Source of the DNA: Bombyx mori
Taxonomy: Eukaryota > Arthropoda > Insecta > Lepidoptera > Bombycidae
Direction of reading: 5' to 3'
DNA: 64,000 bases
Assembly: GCF_030269925.1 (NCBI RefSeq)
Contig: NC_085116.1
Span: forward strand, 3,472,001-3,536,000
The notes under the pieces were generated by a model that was not told where the DNA came from, searched no databases, and saw only the letters and a list, made by a program, of their open reading frames with translations. How positions within the stretch are numbered: position 1 is the stretch's first letter; the number at the start of each line of letters is the position of its first letter. A program made the translations under genes and the position numbers. Of this stretch, positions 9,995-21,245 are shown in pieces.

Positions 9995-10380
9995 TTTGTT
10001 TGTTGACGACGGCACACCTGATGCTGACTGGTGGCTGATGGGCGTCAGAATCGCCAGGGGCAGAGTCAAACTGCTGCCTACTGTTATGTGCTGTCCAAAA
10101 GATTCGTTTGAAGAAGGACATGGTATAGCGGTCGCGAAACATTGTAGAGGTCATTGCAAAGACGGATGGCACGTAGCAAAAAAGATCTCCGGAAACGCAT
10201 TGTGGATGATCGCAGTAGGTAAGTAGTATGGATGAACTCTACTCCGAGCTCTACTCTACTACTGGCGAGCGGTACGATGGCAAAAACGAGATGGCGGTAT
10301 CATCTGAAACAATTTCTCAGAGCACTCTCCATGGAACATACAAAATTGCAAGAGACAAGCGTAACTTAATTGCAACTTTG
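9995..10380 (-). mobile_element. LINE-A 3' end, degenerate
   Basis: Diverged copy of the sequence at 54603..55016, in the same orientation: CACCTGATG..., GCCAGGGGCAGAGTCAAACTGC, GAAGAAGGACATGG, CATGGAACATAC. Many substitutions; no usable frame. Confidence 0.7.
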
Positions 10381-11860
10381 TTCAAGCACTAATTGTTAAT
10401 AAATCCTTTTTTTTATTAAGTTGAAGATAATGGATAGCCGCCATCCTTTAAGAACGAGTTCAAATTCTCAACAAGTCATTAATAAAATTCAAATTATCAT
10501 TCAATCACTGCGTTTCGAAATAACAGTGATCTGATTAATGATCGCTTCAAATAACTAAATAAACTACATAAGTACTACTATAACATTTTGTAGCTTGTAT
10601 CATGTGTGTAATCGTTGTGTATTAGAGTATGATAAATGGTTAGTTTATCATTAGCTTTGGCCTCGAATGACGTCACACGTCAATTGCAATCCGCTTCGAT
10701 AATTTATTTTATTTATTTATTTAGTTGCACCAACAAAGTGATCATCAATACAAAACATTGAACAATTGACAAAAGTTCATGGCAGATGTCACCTCAATTA
10801 TAGGTGAAATCGACAGTGTATTAACATCAAAAAAAAAAAATTTGCTAAGATTTGATTACATTTCATTCATTGCTTAAGATTAATTTATATTTAATTGTGA
10901 GATGATCCGCGACAGATTTTTCCTGTAAGTTGTGAGACAATTAGAAAAAACATAATATATTTCACTTAAAATTAGTTCAGCGCAATCGGACAACTCCGAA
11001 GGAACATTAACGGAGACCGCACTACCGTAATACATGAGGCGACGTCTGCTGTCACTTCAGAATGCGTAATTTGTTTCAGGGAAAAAATAGTTTGGGCGGT
11101 GGTATCTCCGTAGTGCAGTACCACTGCTCTCTTACCTTTAAAACGAGATGGAATACAGAAATAAATAAGGTATTGATCTGTAGCATACCAAACCGTGCTA
11201 GACTACAAAGTTAGATATTAGATTAGATTAGATATTTTTGCAAAATAATTAAAAAGTTACGTGTTTTGGTCGTGTAAGAAATTGACAGATCCAGGATTAA
11301 ATAATTAAAATAAAAAAGAGCAAAAAAAAACTGTCAAACGCTCGGCGATCTATCCGGAGCTAAATGTCTGTTACGAAAAATAGGAGCGGAAATAGCTTTC
11401 AGACCTTATTTCCTTCGAAACGATCACATTCAGAGCAAAGGCAAATTTCCAAAATGACATTGACGAAATAAATTGATTTTCAATAAAATATGATTAAGAT
11501 TATGCGTAAGTTATTCTATGAGTTACTATGAGAATGAAATATGGTATGGTATGACTGGGAATACACTGTGATTTTGACCGATAGGAACCTTTTTAGAACT
11601 TTTCCAATATAGAAATTGAGATAGTCATCGTGACGCACTAGATACTATGGTTTTGGCTACAGAATCTCTCAGACGTGGCAGGAGAATACCGTAATTACCT
11701 TGGAAATGATATCCAAGTCTCAATTTTATTTTATCAGATGCTAGAATAATTGAAACAAAACATATGACAGCTTCTAGGAAGAAATAGGCAGCATGGTGAT
11801 AGGTACTCGTGTCTACAAAACGCATAACAAAATTGATGATTAAAAGACTTGGAAAAAGTT
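10381..11860. other. Intergenic, AT-rich, no gene seen
   Basis: Nothing coding found. (TTTA)n followed by GTTGCACCAACAAAGTGATC at 10704..10745 resembles the tail of another retroelement, antisense, but no boundary can be set. Confidence 0.35.
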
Positions 11861-11863
11861 GTA

Positions 11864-12301
11864 GTCATCGTGGACTAAAGGATAAGACGTCCGGTGCATT
11901 CGTATGTAGCGATGCACCGATGTTCGAATCCCGCAGGCGGGTACCAATTTTTCTAATTAAATACGTACTCAACAAATGTTCACGATTGACTTCCACGGTG
12001 AAGGAATAACATCGTGTAATAAAAACCAAACCCGCAAAATTATAATTTGCGTAAACACTGGTGGTAGGACCTTTCGGGAGTCCGCGCGGGTAGGTACCAC
12101 CACCCCGCCTATTTCCGCCGTGAAGTAGTAATGCGTTTCGGTTCGAAGGGTGGGCCAGCCGTTGTAACTATACTGAGACCTTAGAACTTGTATCTCGAGG
12201 TGGGTGGCGCATTTACGTTGTAGATGTCTATGGGCTCCAGTAAACACTTAACACCAGGTGGGCTGTGAGCTCGTCCACCCATCTAAGCTATAAAAAAAAA
12301 A
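11864..12301 (+). mobile_element. Bm1 SINE, full length
   Basis: Complete: head GTCATCGTGGACTAAAGGAT, B box GATGTTCGAATCCCGC, body, 3' AAGCTATAAAAA tail. The least damaged copy in the window. Confidence 0.9.
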
Positions 12302-13194
12302 AAGTGGATCGTGTTAGGAAATAAGCGGAAATATATAATATTATATAGCATGAAAGCGTAAGCGTTCATTTGAATATTCTTGGTACGTTATAAAACAATA
12401 TAAATGCCTATTCACACGTTCCGCCTGCCTAATAAAATGCTAAATAACATATTTGACGAGCTACTGCATAATAAAATTCACCGGTAAAGTAATAAAATTA
12501 TATCGTCACCTAAAAAGATTGCTGAGCTTACATACCGGAACTGAAACATATTCTTCTTTGTTAACGAAAAACATCTCATAGTATAATACATAATATAGTG
12601 TGTATGTATTTATATGTATATATATTGTTTTGTATCTTGTTATATTATATGTAATGTTTACTGTATGTACTAGGTTTGTGTTCCTAATTCTTCTTTCTTT
12701 TTGCGGGCCTACTGGAAGATATTTCAACATTAAATAAGTAGTGCCCTTGTACTCTGTATCCTTATTGTCGTGTTTTTTCTAATAGCTGTGTGTACATAAT
12801 ATATTAAATAAATAAATAAATATTAAATACACAGTGCATTCGTATATATATTATGCCAAAAATATATCTTAAATTTGAAGTGTGTCTACGCTCTTAATAA
12901 AGAAAATACTCGTAAGTAAAGATGTTAAAAATTCACGTATTGCCATTTCCATACTAATGTGGATTGCGACTGGGATGAAAAATCTTAACCGTGAAGATTT
13001 ACTTTTTTTTATATGACCGAGAGCGTGCTGCATGAATATTTAAATTTGAATAGAACCATTATTTCAGTAATGTAGCTCTCCATATAAACGCATATTTCTA
13101 TAAGACTTTTTTGTAGCCATCGTCGGTCATGGTGAATGTCAGAAGTATAACAGTTAAGCCTTTGCCTTCCGCAGAGTATTTGTGTCAAATTTAA
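12302..13194. other. Intergenic, AT-rich, no gene seen
   Basis: Low-complexity TATA/TGTA-rich stretch around 12590..12660 and otherwise unremarkable sequence; no supportable gene. Confidence 0.4.
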
Positions 13195-13312
13195 CTTTTT
13201 TTTATTGCCAGTGTAGGCAGACGAGCATACGGCCCACCTGATGGTAAGTGGTTACCGTCGCCCATGGACTTCAGCAATGCCAGGGGCAGAGCCAAGCCGC
13301 TGCTTAATTTTC
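13195..13312 (-). mobile_element. LINE-A 3' end, short copy
   Basis: T-run, then GTAGGCAGACGAGCATACGG ... GCCAGGGGCAGAGCCAAGCC, antisense to the plus strand. Heavily 5'-truncated. Confidence 0.8.
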
Positions 13313-13341
13313 GTAATCCTTCACTCCTAAAATATCTAATA

Positions 13342-13562
13342 CTAGCGACCCGCCCTCGCTTCGCTTCGGAAACATTAAAACACACATGAAACCAAAAATA
13401 AAAAATAAAAAATAAATTAAAAAAAGTAGCCTATGTTCATCAGGGACAATGTCGGCTTCTAATGGAAAAATAATTTTTCAAATCGGTCCAGTAGTTTCGG
13501 AGCCTATTCGAAACAAACAAACAAACAAACAAATCTTTCCTCTTTATAATATTAAGTATAGA
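13342..13562 (-). mobile_element. Non-autonomous Helitron, family A
   Basis: Plus strand begins A|CTAGCGACCCGCCCTCGCTT and ends AATATTAAGTATAGA|T, the reverse complement of the family A ends. It lies 163 bp beyond the GR2 stop codon. Confidence 0.85.
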
Positions 13563-13724
13563 TTGATATCCTACCACCAAATTGCGTTGCCTAATAATGA
13601 TTTGTGCGTTCAAAGACAATATTAAAAAAATAAACTGGTAGATAGATCTTTTCTCGGACGACTTTTCTATTAAAACCAAAAAAACTAGTTCAATTGATTC
13701 TAAAGAAAATATTTATTTGTGAAA

Positions 13725-13900
13725 TCAAAAGACATTACTAAATTGCACCATCACTACAACGTAACTAGCACTCAGCGATAGAAAAAACGTTAACATCGGC
13801 ATCCCTACAGGAAATATTGAAAGCATTTTAATTTCGACCTTATTTTTGTAGACCATGCGCAGAAAGTCCTTCACCAGCTTTTGTTGAGTCTCGTCCGAAT
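13725..13900 (-). CDS. GR2 exon 4 (residues 334-391, stop); start/end given 5'->3' on minus strand
   Basis: 176 bp between 13725 and 13900, ending TGA at 13727..13725. It encodes EIKMLSIFPVGMPML...SYVVVMVQF. An AATAAA on this strand at 13717..13712 could serve as a polyadenylation signal but is very close to the stop. Confidence 0.86.
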
Positions 13901-16900
13901 CTGCAACGGCAATTTGTTTCTAAGCAACACGGTGTTGACGTAATATGCTACAATAGGAATGATCTTGTAACTGTTTTATACAGGATCTTATTTTGGATGT
14001 ATCTAATTGACTGAGTTCGACAAGATTTTGAGTTCCTTGTAAGTCGACGGCAGTTATCTTCGCATAGATTCAAAGCAGCAGACCACGCATTTCCGTGATT
14101 CCGTGTGTATTGCAAAAAAAGAAATTTCCTAATTAATCTTAATCTCTTTTATCGCGTTACGGAACATCTTTAGAACATTGTTTTTGGGAGTGACTCTAGT
14201 ACACTGTAGAAAGTGTTTTATGATATAAATAAATACCTTTCAGAAATTTTTTGTGTAGCCTCCATTCTATATATAATATTATATATAAAGGCAAAATATC
14301 TAAGTACCATTTTGTAATCATTTTGACAGCGGTTCTTTTTTTTAATTTATTTTGTAGCTATTGGCTGTATTCCGATGAGTTGTTAATATTTCTTTTTTTG
14401 AATTAATAAGTTTCGTTTAATGTCATTTAGTAAAAAAAAATAGACAAAAGGTCTATTTTTACTTAATGATAATAATGATCTTGAGTGATTGTGAAAATAT
14501 TTGCCATAAGTTTATCTGCAATAGAAAAGGCTCACTTACCCACGGCCAGAATGTTATACATTCTCGCCAAGTTTCGCTTTAACATCTCTACCTCATTATA
14601 TACACTCTGGGCTACAATGAATATCAGTAGCATGGTCGCCGTGTAATAAGTCAGTATCAATAGTAAATTGTGTTGTGATGCCGTTTGACTTTGCTCCTTA
14701 AAAATAATACCCTGTCAATGAGAAGATTAAAGTTAAAATGGAATGCAAGTTAAAAGTATATTAGAAGATTGTCAAATTTAAAAATAGTTGTGATATAACT
14801 TAGGCTGCTTTTACGGCTTATTGTTTACTAGCTGACCCGGCAGACTTCGTAGTGCCTCAATCGATAAATAAAAGACACATCAAGGGAACACATCAAAGGA
14901 AAAACAAAATTGTTTGTTTGTATATAATTCCGAGCTTTTTTATATTTTCTCACCTTTGAAACCTTCCCTGGACTTCCACGAATAATTCAAGACCAAAATT
15001 AGCCAAATCGGTCGAGCCGTTCTCTAGTTTTAGCGAGACTAACGAACAGCAATTTTTATATATAGAGATAGAAGATAGATAGATTATTTTGTATTGACTG
15101 GATGCGAAAGACAAGAGACCGAAAAGAATGGAGTGCATATGAAGAGACCACGTACTATCCGGCTTTGGAATGAGCTCCCCTTCACGGTGTTCCCAAGCAT
15201 TATGACATATCCTTCTTCAAACGAGGCTTGTGGAGAGTACTTAACGGTAAGCAGCGGCTTGGCTCTGTCCCTGGCATTGCTGAAGTCCATGGGTGACGGT
15301 AACCACTCACCATGAGGTGGGCCGTATGCTCGTTTGCCTACAAGGGCAATAAAAAAAACACCTATACTCAGCAGTGAGTGGACACGGGTTGAATAAGAAA
15401 AAAATAGAAGAAATTTCGTGTTTTATGACGTCACCAATATCTTGCAGTATTTGGGGCTACGTGCAACCTAGATAAATAATATTATAGATGGGAATTTGAA
15501 TACAGCGCTAACGATTAAATCTTTTAAAAGATTTTCACAAGTCGTGGACATAATGTTAAGCACAGATTGAATCATCTCTATATATAAAAATGAATTGCTG
15601 TTCGTTAGTCTCGCTAAAACTCGAGAACGGCTGAACCGATTTGGCTAGTTTTGGTCTTGAATTATTTGTGGAAGTCCAGAGAAGGTTTAAAAGGTGAATA
15701 AATATGAAAATGCTCGGATATCTATATCTATACTAATATTATAAAGAGGAAAGATTTGTTTGTTTGTTTGTTTCGAATAGGCTCCGAAACTACGGGACCG
15801 ATTTGAAAATTTTTTTTTCCATTAGAAGCCGATGTCCCTGATGAACATAGGCTACTATTTAAAAAAAAAAAAAAATATTTTTTTGGTTTCATGTGTGTTT
15901 TAATGTTTCCGAAGCGAAGCGAGGGCGGGTCGCTAGTAAATAAATATAACAATTTTGTTTTTCTTTTGATGTTTGTTTTAAGTTTATTTTATACAAAAGT
16001 TTAGGTCTATTATTTAATTTTATCGATTGAGGCACTACGAAGTCTGCCGGGTCAGCTAGTAAAACTTGAAATATCTTTTCTAGTGATATTTTTCTATTTA
16101 ACAAACAAGTCGGCCGTTCCCGAAAACACAATTTCAATTTTGGATACTGCCCTAAAGTAATAATCTATTTGAAATATAAACTAATAATAATATTATATTT
16201 ATATGTAAATTTAAAAAATACATTTACAAGGTTTATGTTTTAAACATTGTTTATTACATCTACCGATATTACTGTTGCAAGCACCTGGATCGTTAGTACA
16301 ACTCATAAAACGAAATAAAAGAGAAAATACAATCTTGAGATAGTAATAATTATGGTAGATTCGGATTGCTGGCTTAACATTTAATACTGCAATCACACAT
16401 TGTTTACTGTACCGGTTTGCAGTACTTTTTGTTTTTGCAACTTTGTTTTACGTGAATCTCACTAATTGTTTTCCACCAAACGTGTAAGAAGACCTTTGTT
16501 GCTGTATTTGACAGCTGATTTAACATGCCTCTATTAGCTTCATCTGTTTTTTTTTAAATTATTTACATGTGTGGCCGAGCTCACAGCCCACCTGGTGTTA
16601 AGTGGTTACTGGAGCCCATAGACATCTACGACGTAAATGCGCCACCCACCTTGAGATTTAACTTCTTAGGTCGCAAGTATAGTTACAATGGCTGCCCCAC
16701 CCTTCAAACCGAAACGCATTACTGCTTCACGGCAGAAATAGGCAGAGTGGTGGTACCTACCCGCGCGGACTCACAAGAGGTCTTACCACCAGTATTTCTC
16801 TCTTCAAGGTGACTTGAAAATTTTAAAGATACAATAAGTTTATTACTTTTGCTTAATAACCCAATGAGTAACACTAATATAACTAATTGCTTGCTAAGTC

Positions 16901-19248
16901 AGCTTGCTATTAAAGCACATTTTTGTAAAATTTATTGTTTGTTATTTAATTTTTGTTACATTCGACGAGGCATCGAAATTAATGTAAGCTTTAAAAAGTA
17001 AAACTGTTTATTTTTAAGGTATGGTCTTTGTAGACTTGTTGCTTTGAATAAGTATTGAATAGAAACTTACAATGGAACATATCAGAATGATGCCGTACAG
17101 TGATAAGGTAAAGTTCACGAATGACATCACCATCGCTATTAACATCTGAAAAACAAAATTATAACGAAATTATTTACAATTTTATAGGAATTGAAGGGTG
17201 AAGGTATATTCAACTCGACCAGAGACTTTTTTTATTGCTTAGATGGGTGGACGAGCTGGTGTTAAGTGGTTACTGGAGCCCATGGACATCCACAACGTAA
17301 ATGCGCCACCCAACTTGAGATATAAGTTCTAAGATCTCAGTATTGATACAACGGCTGCCCCACCCTTCAAACCGAAACGCATTACTGCTTCACGGCAGAA
17401 ATAGGTAGGGCGGTGGTACCTACCCGCGCGGACTCTTGTGGCGGTGGTCAGTCAGTCGGTGGCGCAGTAGTAATAAAGTCATGGACTCGATTACAGCATC
17501 GGGGAGACATTGCTGTAACGATTGACCAGATTTGCCCTTTGATTATTATTTTAATATTTAATCTTAATATATATAAATCACGTGTCACGTTGTTTGTCCG
17601 CGATGGATTGTTTGTCCGCGATGGACTCCTAAACTACTTAACCGATTTTAAATTAAATTTGCACACCGTGTGCAGTTTGGTCCAACTTGAAAGATAGGAT
17701 GGCTTTTATTTCGATTAATGGTCGCAATATTTATTAATTAACAATAAAATGACTTCTTATGTTGATTTTTGTTATTAATTGTAAGTTTCATAAGTTTAAA
17801 ACAGATGGCGCCTTAAATTAGTTTTTACAGACAATTGTAATACTGTCTGACATTAATATCTCATAGATGGCGCTGTGTTAAAAATGCCAACGTTTACCAC
17901 GTTTACGTAAAATACCAACATAAGCTACAATTTAATGGTATAAGCACCACATGTTGCTGAGGCTAAAGTATAAGTGAAATTTATTTCGTAGTAAACGCAA
18001 TACAGTGAAATCCAATTGTTCTTACTTTTTCAATTTTTGGTATTACCATAGCCAGCCGCGTGTTATTTAGAAACGAAAACTTTAGCCACAGCAACGTGTG
18101 GCCGGGTCTGCTAAATTTATATATTTTTAACATTTATATGGGAGAAGGGCAGGAAAATGATGATACACATATACATATAACAGTATATAAGTATGTATAT
18201 CAGTCTCTGGTTTTTTTTTTATTGCTTAGATGGGTGGACGAGCTCACAGCCCACCTGGTGTTAAGTGGTTACTGGAGCCCATAGACATCCACAACGTAAA
18301 TGCGCCACCCACCTTGAAATATAAGATAAGGTCTCAAGTAAGTTACAACGGCTGCCCCACCCTTCAAACCGAAACGCATTATTGCTTCACGGCAGAAATA
18401 GGCAGGGTGGTGGTACCCACCCGCGCGGACTCACAAGAGGTCCTACCACCAGTAAACCCAGGTACCCAGTATCAAAGTAATGTGAAAAAACTTACCTGCA
18501 AACCGAATAGTGACTTCATTGTTTTTGTTCCGAAAACTAAACATTTATACAGAACGGCCCATTCCGTCGTCAATTCCTTTGTTAGCAAGATTCTTATGTT
18601 CCTTTCGCCTTCGTCATGAACGTCTCTTCTCGTCATCTTCATTTCAAACTGTGCCATTTTTACACGACTATTCAAGTATCTCAAAGTCAGATGAAATATT
18701 TTTATGTGCGTAAAATAAACGACATATTCAAAATGATAAAAGAAATCCATGTGTATCTTACTCAGAATCAGCAAGGAATCTCTCAGAGAAACTTCGTAGA
18801 TATTCCATGAATTGCTTCGGTCAACGAAGACTGAAAGCGCAGAAATAATAAGCAATGCTATCGAAATTACTATGCACATGTTTTTGAGGCGCGCCAGAGA
18901 TTTTTTGTAGGACTTATCTCTCTTTGCAATAGCGTTGATTTTGTTGAAACAAAAAATTAACTGTCTGTAAGCTTTACCTTGCAGTGCTCCGTAAAAAATA
19001 CAGAACATATAATTAATGTAATATACAACTAAAAATAAGTAAATAATATACAGCAGTCCCGAACCGTTGTAGTATTTGTGCAGTAATAATATGTTGTTTA
19101 TATTTACGAAAAAAACAATAATTATTTCGACTATTATACGTAGCGATATGATTTTCTTGTTCCGTTTTGTGCACATAGCGTAGTTACGGTACACGCAGAT
19201 GCAGTTTTCTATAAACGTTACGAGTTTTATGGCTTTAATTTCTTCCAT
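13725..19248 (-). CDS. GR2: gustatory receptor, seven-transmembrane chemoreceptor (4 exons)
   Basis: Paralogue of GR1 on the opposite strand, facing it tail to tail. Exons in transcription order are 19248..18496, 17145..17071, 14711..14540 and 13900..13725, with donors CAG|gtaagt, ATT|gtaagt, GTGG|gtaagt and phases 0, 0, 1. Product 391 aa. The ATG at 19248 is preferred over the in-frame ATG at 19314 because it aligns residue for residue with GR1 (FIENCICVYRN at 12-22 in both) and gives the same 753-bp first exon. The C-terminus holds SYVVVMVQF at 379-387. No stop or frameshift despite Helitrons, Bm1 and a LINE tail in introns 1 and 2. The intron-3 acceptor is TTGCCGTTGCAG. Membrane role as for GR1; ligand unknown. 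Expression is not shown by sequence. Confidence 0.88.
14540..14711 (-). CDS. GR2 exon 3 (residues 277-333 plus first base of 334)
   Basis: 172 bp after CATTGACAG, ending GTGG before GTAAGTG. Encodes membrane segment six (LLLILTYYTATMLLIFIV) and NLARMYNILAV. One codon longer than GR1 exon 3. Confidence 0.83.
14828..15068 (-). mobile_element. Non-autonomous Helitron, family B, in GR2 intron 2
   Basis: Plus strand starts CTAGCTGACCCGGCAGACTT and ends TATATAGAGA|T. Slightly shorter than the 8495 copy. Confidence 0.75.
15137..15357 (+). mobile_element. LINE-A 3' end, in GR2 intron 2, possibly inside another LINE remnant
   Basis: Reads CGTACTATCCGGCTTTGGAATGAGCTCCC (ends of the ORF2 RTIRLWNELP block), then the family tail to GGCAATAAAAAAAA. 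It is preceded by DWMRKTRDRKEWSA-like coding sequence and followed by a CAGCAGTGAGTGGACACGGG block; both look like one other LINE C-terminus, so this copy may have inserted into it. Confidence 0.75.
15575..16059 (+). mobile_element. Non-autonomous Helitron, family B, split by a family A Helitron
   Basis: Starts A|TCTCTATATATAAAAATGAA and ends GTCTGCCGGGTCAGCTAG|T. Removing 15727..15936 leaves a continuous family B sequence. Lies in GR2 intron 2. Confidence 0.82.
15727..15936 (+). mobile_element. Non-autonomous Helitron, family A, nested
   Basis: A|TCTATACTAATATTATAAAG ... GGGCGGGTCGCTAG|T within the family B copy, so family A moved after family B. 210 bp, no target duplication, as expected. 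Confidence 0.87.
16565..16795 (-). mobile_element. Bm1 SINE (5'-truncated), in GR2 intron 2
   Basis: Antisense Bm1 body from TGTGTGGCCGAGCTCACAGC to CTTACCACCAGTA; lacks the tRNA-like head and the poly-A end is eroded. Confidence 0.87.
17071..17145 (-). CDS. GR2 exon 2 (residues 252-276)
   Basis: 75 bp after TTGTTTTTCAG, ending ATT before GTAAGT; encodes MLIAMVMSFVNFTLSLYGII.... Same length and phase as GR1 exon 2. Confidence 0.85.
17228..17440 (-). mobile_element. Bm1 SINE (5'-truncated), in GR2 intron 1
   Basis: Antisense, from TTTTATTGCTTAGATGGGTG to CCGCGCGGACTC; about 12 bp of the usual CTCACAGCCCACC stretch is missing near the start. Confidence 0.85.
17562..18114 (+). mobile_element. 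Helitron-like element, family D, in GR2 intron 1
   Basis: Starts TCTTAATATATATAAATCAC and ends AACGTGTGGCCGGGTCTGCTAA. TC...CTAA fits 5'-TC...CTRR-3', and CACGTTGTTTGTCCGCGATG...CCGATTTTAAATT is like lepidopteran Helitrons. GTTTGTCCGCGATGGA is duplicated in tandem near 17591..17626. The right end is degenerate. Confidence 0.5.
18215..18456 (-). mobile_element. Bm1 SINE (5'-truncated), in GR2 intron 1
   Basis: T-run, ATTGCTTAGATGGGTGGACG ... GTCCTACCACCAGTAA, only about 40 bp from the exon-1 donor. Confidence 0.9.
18496..19248 (-). CDS. GR2 exon 1 (residues 1-251)
   Basis: 753 bp from ATG 19248..19246 to CAG before GTAAGT. First four membrane segments and the start of the fifth (KSLFGLQ). 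The open frame continues upstream to another ATG at 19314 that has no counterpart in GR1. Confidence 0.87.
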
Positions 19249-19588
19249 AGCGACTGTGTTTATGCTTTTCACGACTATATTCTGTGAGCTCACGGCGACA
19301 AAGAATGAACACAAATATCATCACGCCCTAATTGTAATTTTTTTATAAATGAAAATGGATGTTAACGATCTCCTTAACGTAATTGGATTATTGTTGATCG
19401 AATGATAGAAATGATCGATCGTTATTAAAGCTCTTTATATTTCGTGTTATGTAAATCGAAATTTGTTATTAGTTTTATTGTGTTTATATACGATTACATA
19501 CAAATGATCATTATTTTTTTGGGAATATATAAAACGGATAGTTTTGTATTGCGTATATGTACTCATCCTTCCTTAGGAATATAAAAAG
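19249..19588. other. 5' flank of GR2, no gene seen
   Basis: AT-rich upstream DNA; presumed to hold the GR2 promoter (inference). No shared motif with the GR1 upstream repeats was noticed. Confidence 0.4.
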
Positions 19589-19589
19589 T

Positions 19590-19738
19590 TTTTTTTTTTA
19601 TGCTCCTTGTAGGCAGACGAGCATACGGCCCACCTGATGGTGAGTGGTTACCGTCGCCCATGGAGTTCAGCAATGGCAATTCCAGGGGCAGAGCCAAGCC
19701 GCTGCCTACCGCTTAATACTCTCCACAAGCCTCGTTTG
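19590..19738 (-). mobile_element. LINE-A 3' end, short copy
   Basis: T-run then GTAGGCAGACGAGCATACGG ... CTGCCTACCGCTTAATACTC...CCTCGTTTGAAG. 5'-truncated. Confidence 0.82.
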
Positions 19739-19792
19739 AAGATAATTTTGCTCAATACGCAAAGAGAGTACTAAAGTAAATTAATGTTTCAA

Positions 19793-19995
19793 ATTCAAAT
19801 TCAAATTCAATTCAAATTCAAAATCATTTATTTCAACTTAGATGTCAGTATGACACACTTGTTGAATGTCAAAATACAAATAACAATGTTAACTCTACCA
19901 CCGGTTTATATCATATAACATTTATAAGGTCTGTATCAATGAAGCCATTTTACAATACTAGCCTATTGAAACGCAAATTACGTATGGCTGGCAAT
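19793..19995 (-). mobile_element. LINE 3' end with (AATTTG)n tail, different family
   Basis: Plus strand starts with a TTCAAA/CAAATT run and AAAATCATTTATTTCAACTT, then non-coding sequence. Short 3' repeats of this kind end several insect LINEs. The inner boundary is a guess. Confidence 0.45.
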
Positions 19996-20256
19996 AAATT
20001 CTAAATTCAAAAGAACTTTTATTTGAATATTGTTATTAATTGTTTGTTGATTCAACATGGACACGATAAAAATACTGGCAATTATGGAATACGAATTCCG
20101 TCGCGGTAGCAATACCGCACAAATGACGCAAAACATTAATTACCTGTTCGGAGTGAATACTGCAAACGAACTGTTTCACGAAATTGAGGGAAGGACTTTT
20201 TAAAAAAGACTTTAGTAAAACGTTTATATTAAAATTATTTTCTATATATTAAATGA

Positions 20257-20471
20257 CTAGCGACCCGCCCTCGCTTCGCTTCGGAAACATTAAAACACAC
20301 ATGAAACAAAAAAAAATAATTCAAAAATAATTTAAAAAAGTAGCCTATGTTCATCAGGGACAGTGTCGGCTTCTAATGGAAAAAGAATTTTTCAAATCGG
20401 TCCAGTAGTTTTGGAGCCTATTCGAAACAAACAAACAAACAAATCTTTCCTCTTTATAATATTAGTATAGA
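20257..20471 (-). mobile_element. Non-autonomous Helitron, family A
   Basis: A|CTAGCGACCCGCCCTCGCTT ... AATATTAGTATAGA|T on the plus strand; 215 bp. Confidence 0.87.
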
Positions 20472-20819
20472 TAATTTCATAGACAGTCTTTATTCACGAA
20501 ATTAATGATAGCTTTATTTAATGTCGAGAATATGTATCAATTTAGATGATATTGGTTTTGGCACACATCAGCCCATATATTCATTTCTTGCTGGGCTATT
20601 GATTATTCTCAGACCATTGCTTTCATAAAGTAGATATTGTTATTCACCTTGGGTGATAAGAATTAAGTCTCATTATTCAAAATAAGAATTCTGGAGATGA
20701 GTAGTAGATGAAATAAGATAAGAATTTCACAGACCACAGAGTAGTGGGTATGGCCTATGTAGATAAGTGATGTATTTCAGTTTGTTATGTACGTAATAGT
20801 TAGAAAGAATTTAATAGTA
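20472..20819. other. Intergenic, nothing recognised
   Basis: AT-rich, no gene, no repeat identified. Confidence 0.4.
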
Positions 20820-21245
20820 CTAGAGGTCCCGCAGTATTCGAAATTCGACTATAATTAATTGGAATTGTAAGTTTGTACACTATTATGATTGTATTTGATA
20901 CTTCTATAATCACAAATTTCGCCAAGCCTACACTATAAAAAAATATTAATAAAGTAAGCAAACAATATTTAATCTATTCTCAATTTGACCACAGACGTCA
21001 AGAACAAAAGTTTGACAATAAATAGTATGCATGCGTGTGTGCGTCAAATACATGGTATGTAGTGTGTGTAATGTTTTCTTTATCGATTTAATGTATCTGT
21101 TATGCATTATTTAAAAAAAATATTAGCATTGTGCACTCCTTCTCTATATTTTCTATAAGTGTGGGAAATTTCATACTCCTCCGTCCGCGCAATTTTTGTA
21201 AAAAAGGGTACAAAGTTTTTGCTTCACGTATTAATATTTAATAGT
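20820..21245 (-). mobile_element. Non-autonomous Helitron, family C
   Basis: Plus strand begins A|CTAGAGGTCCCGCAGTATTC with a near-palindrome TTCGAAATTCGA just inside, as Helitron 3' hairpins are placed. It runs about 425 bp to GCTTCACGTATTAATATTTA, where the 5' end is eroded. Closely matches 56741..57163. Confidence 0.72.

Noticed and set aside
14268..14288. TATATATAATATT palindrome in GR2 intron 3
   Set aside because: Low-complexity AT sequence; palindromes of this sort are expected by chance.
19249..19314. Longer GR2 start at 19314
   Set aside because: Adds 22 residues with no counterpart in GR1; ATG at 19248 gives exact alignment and equal exon length.
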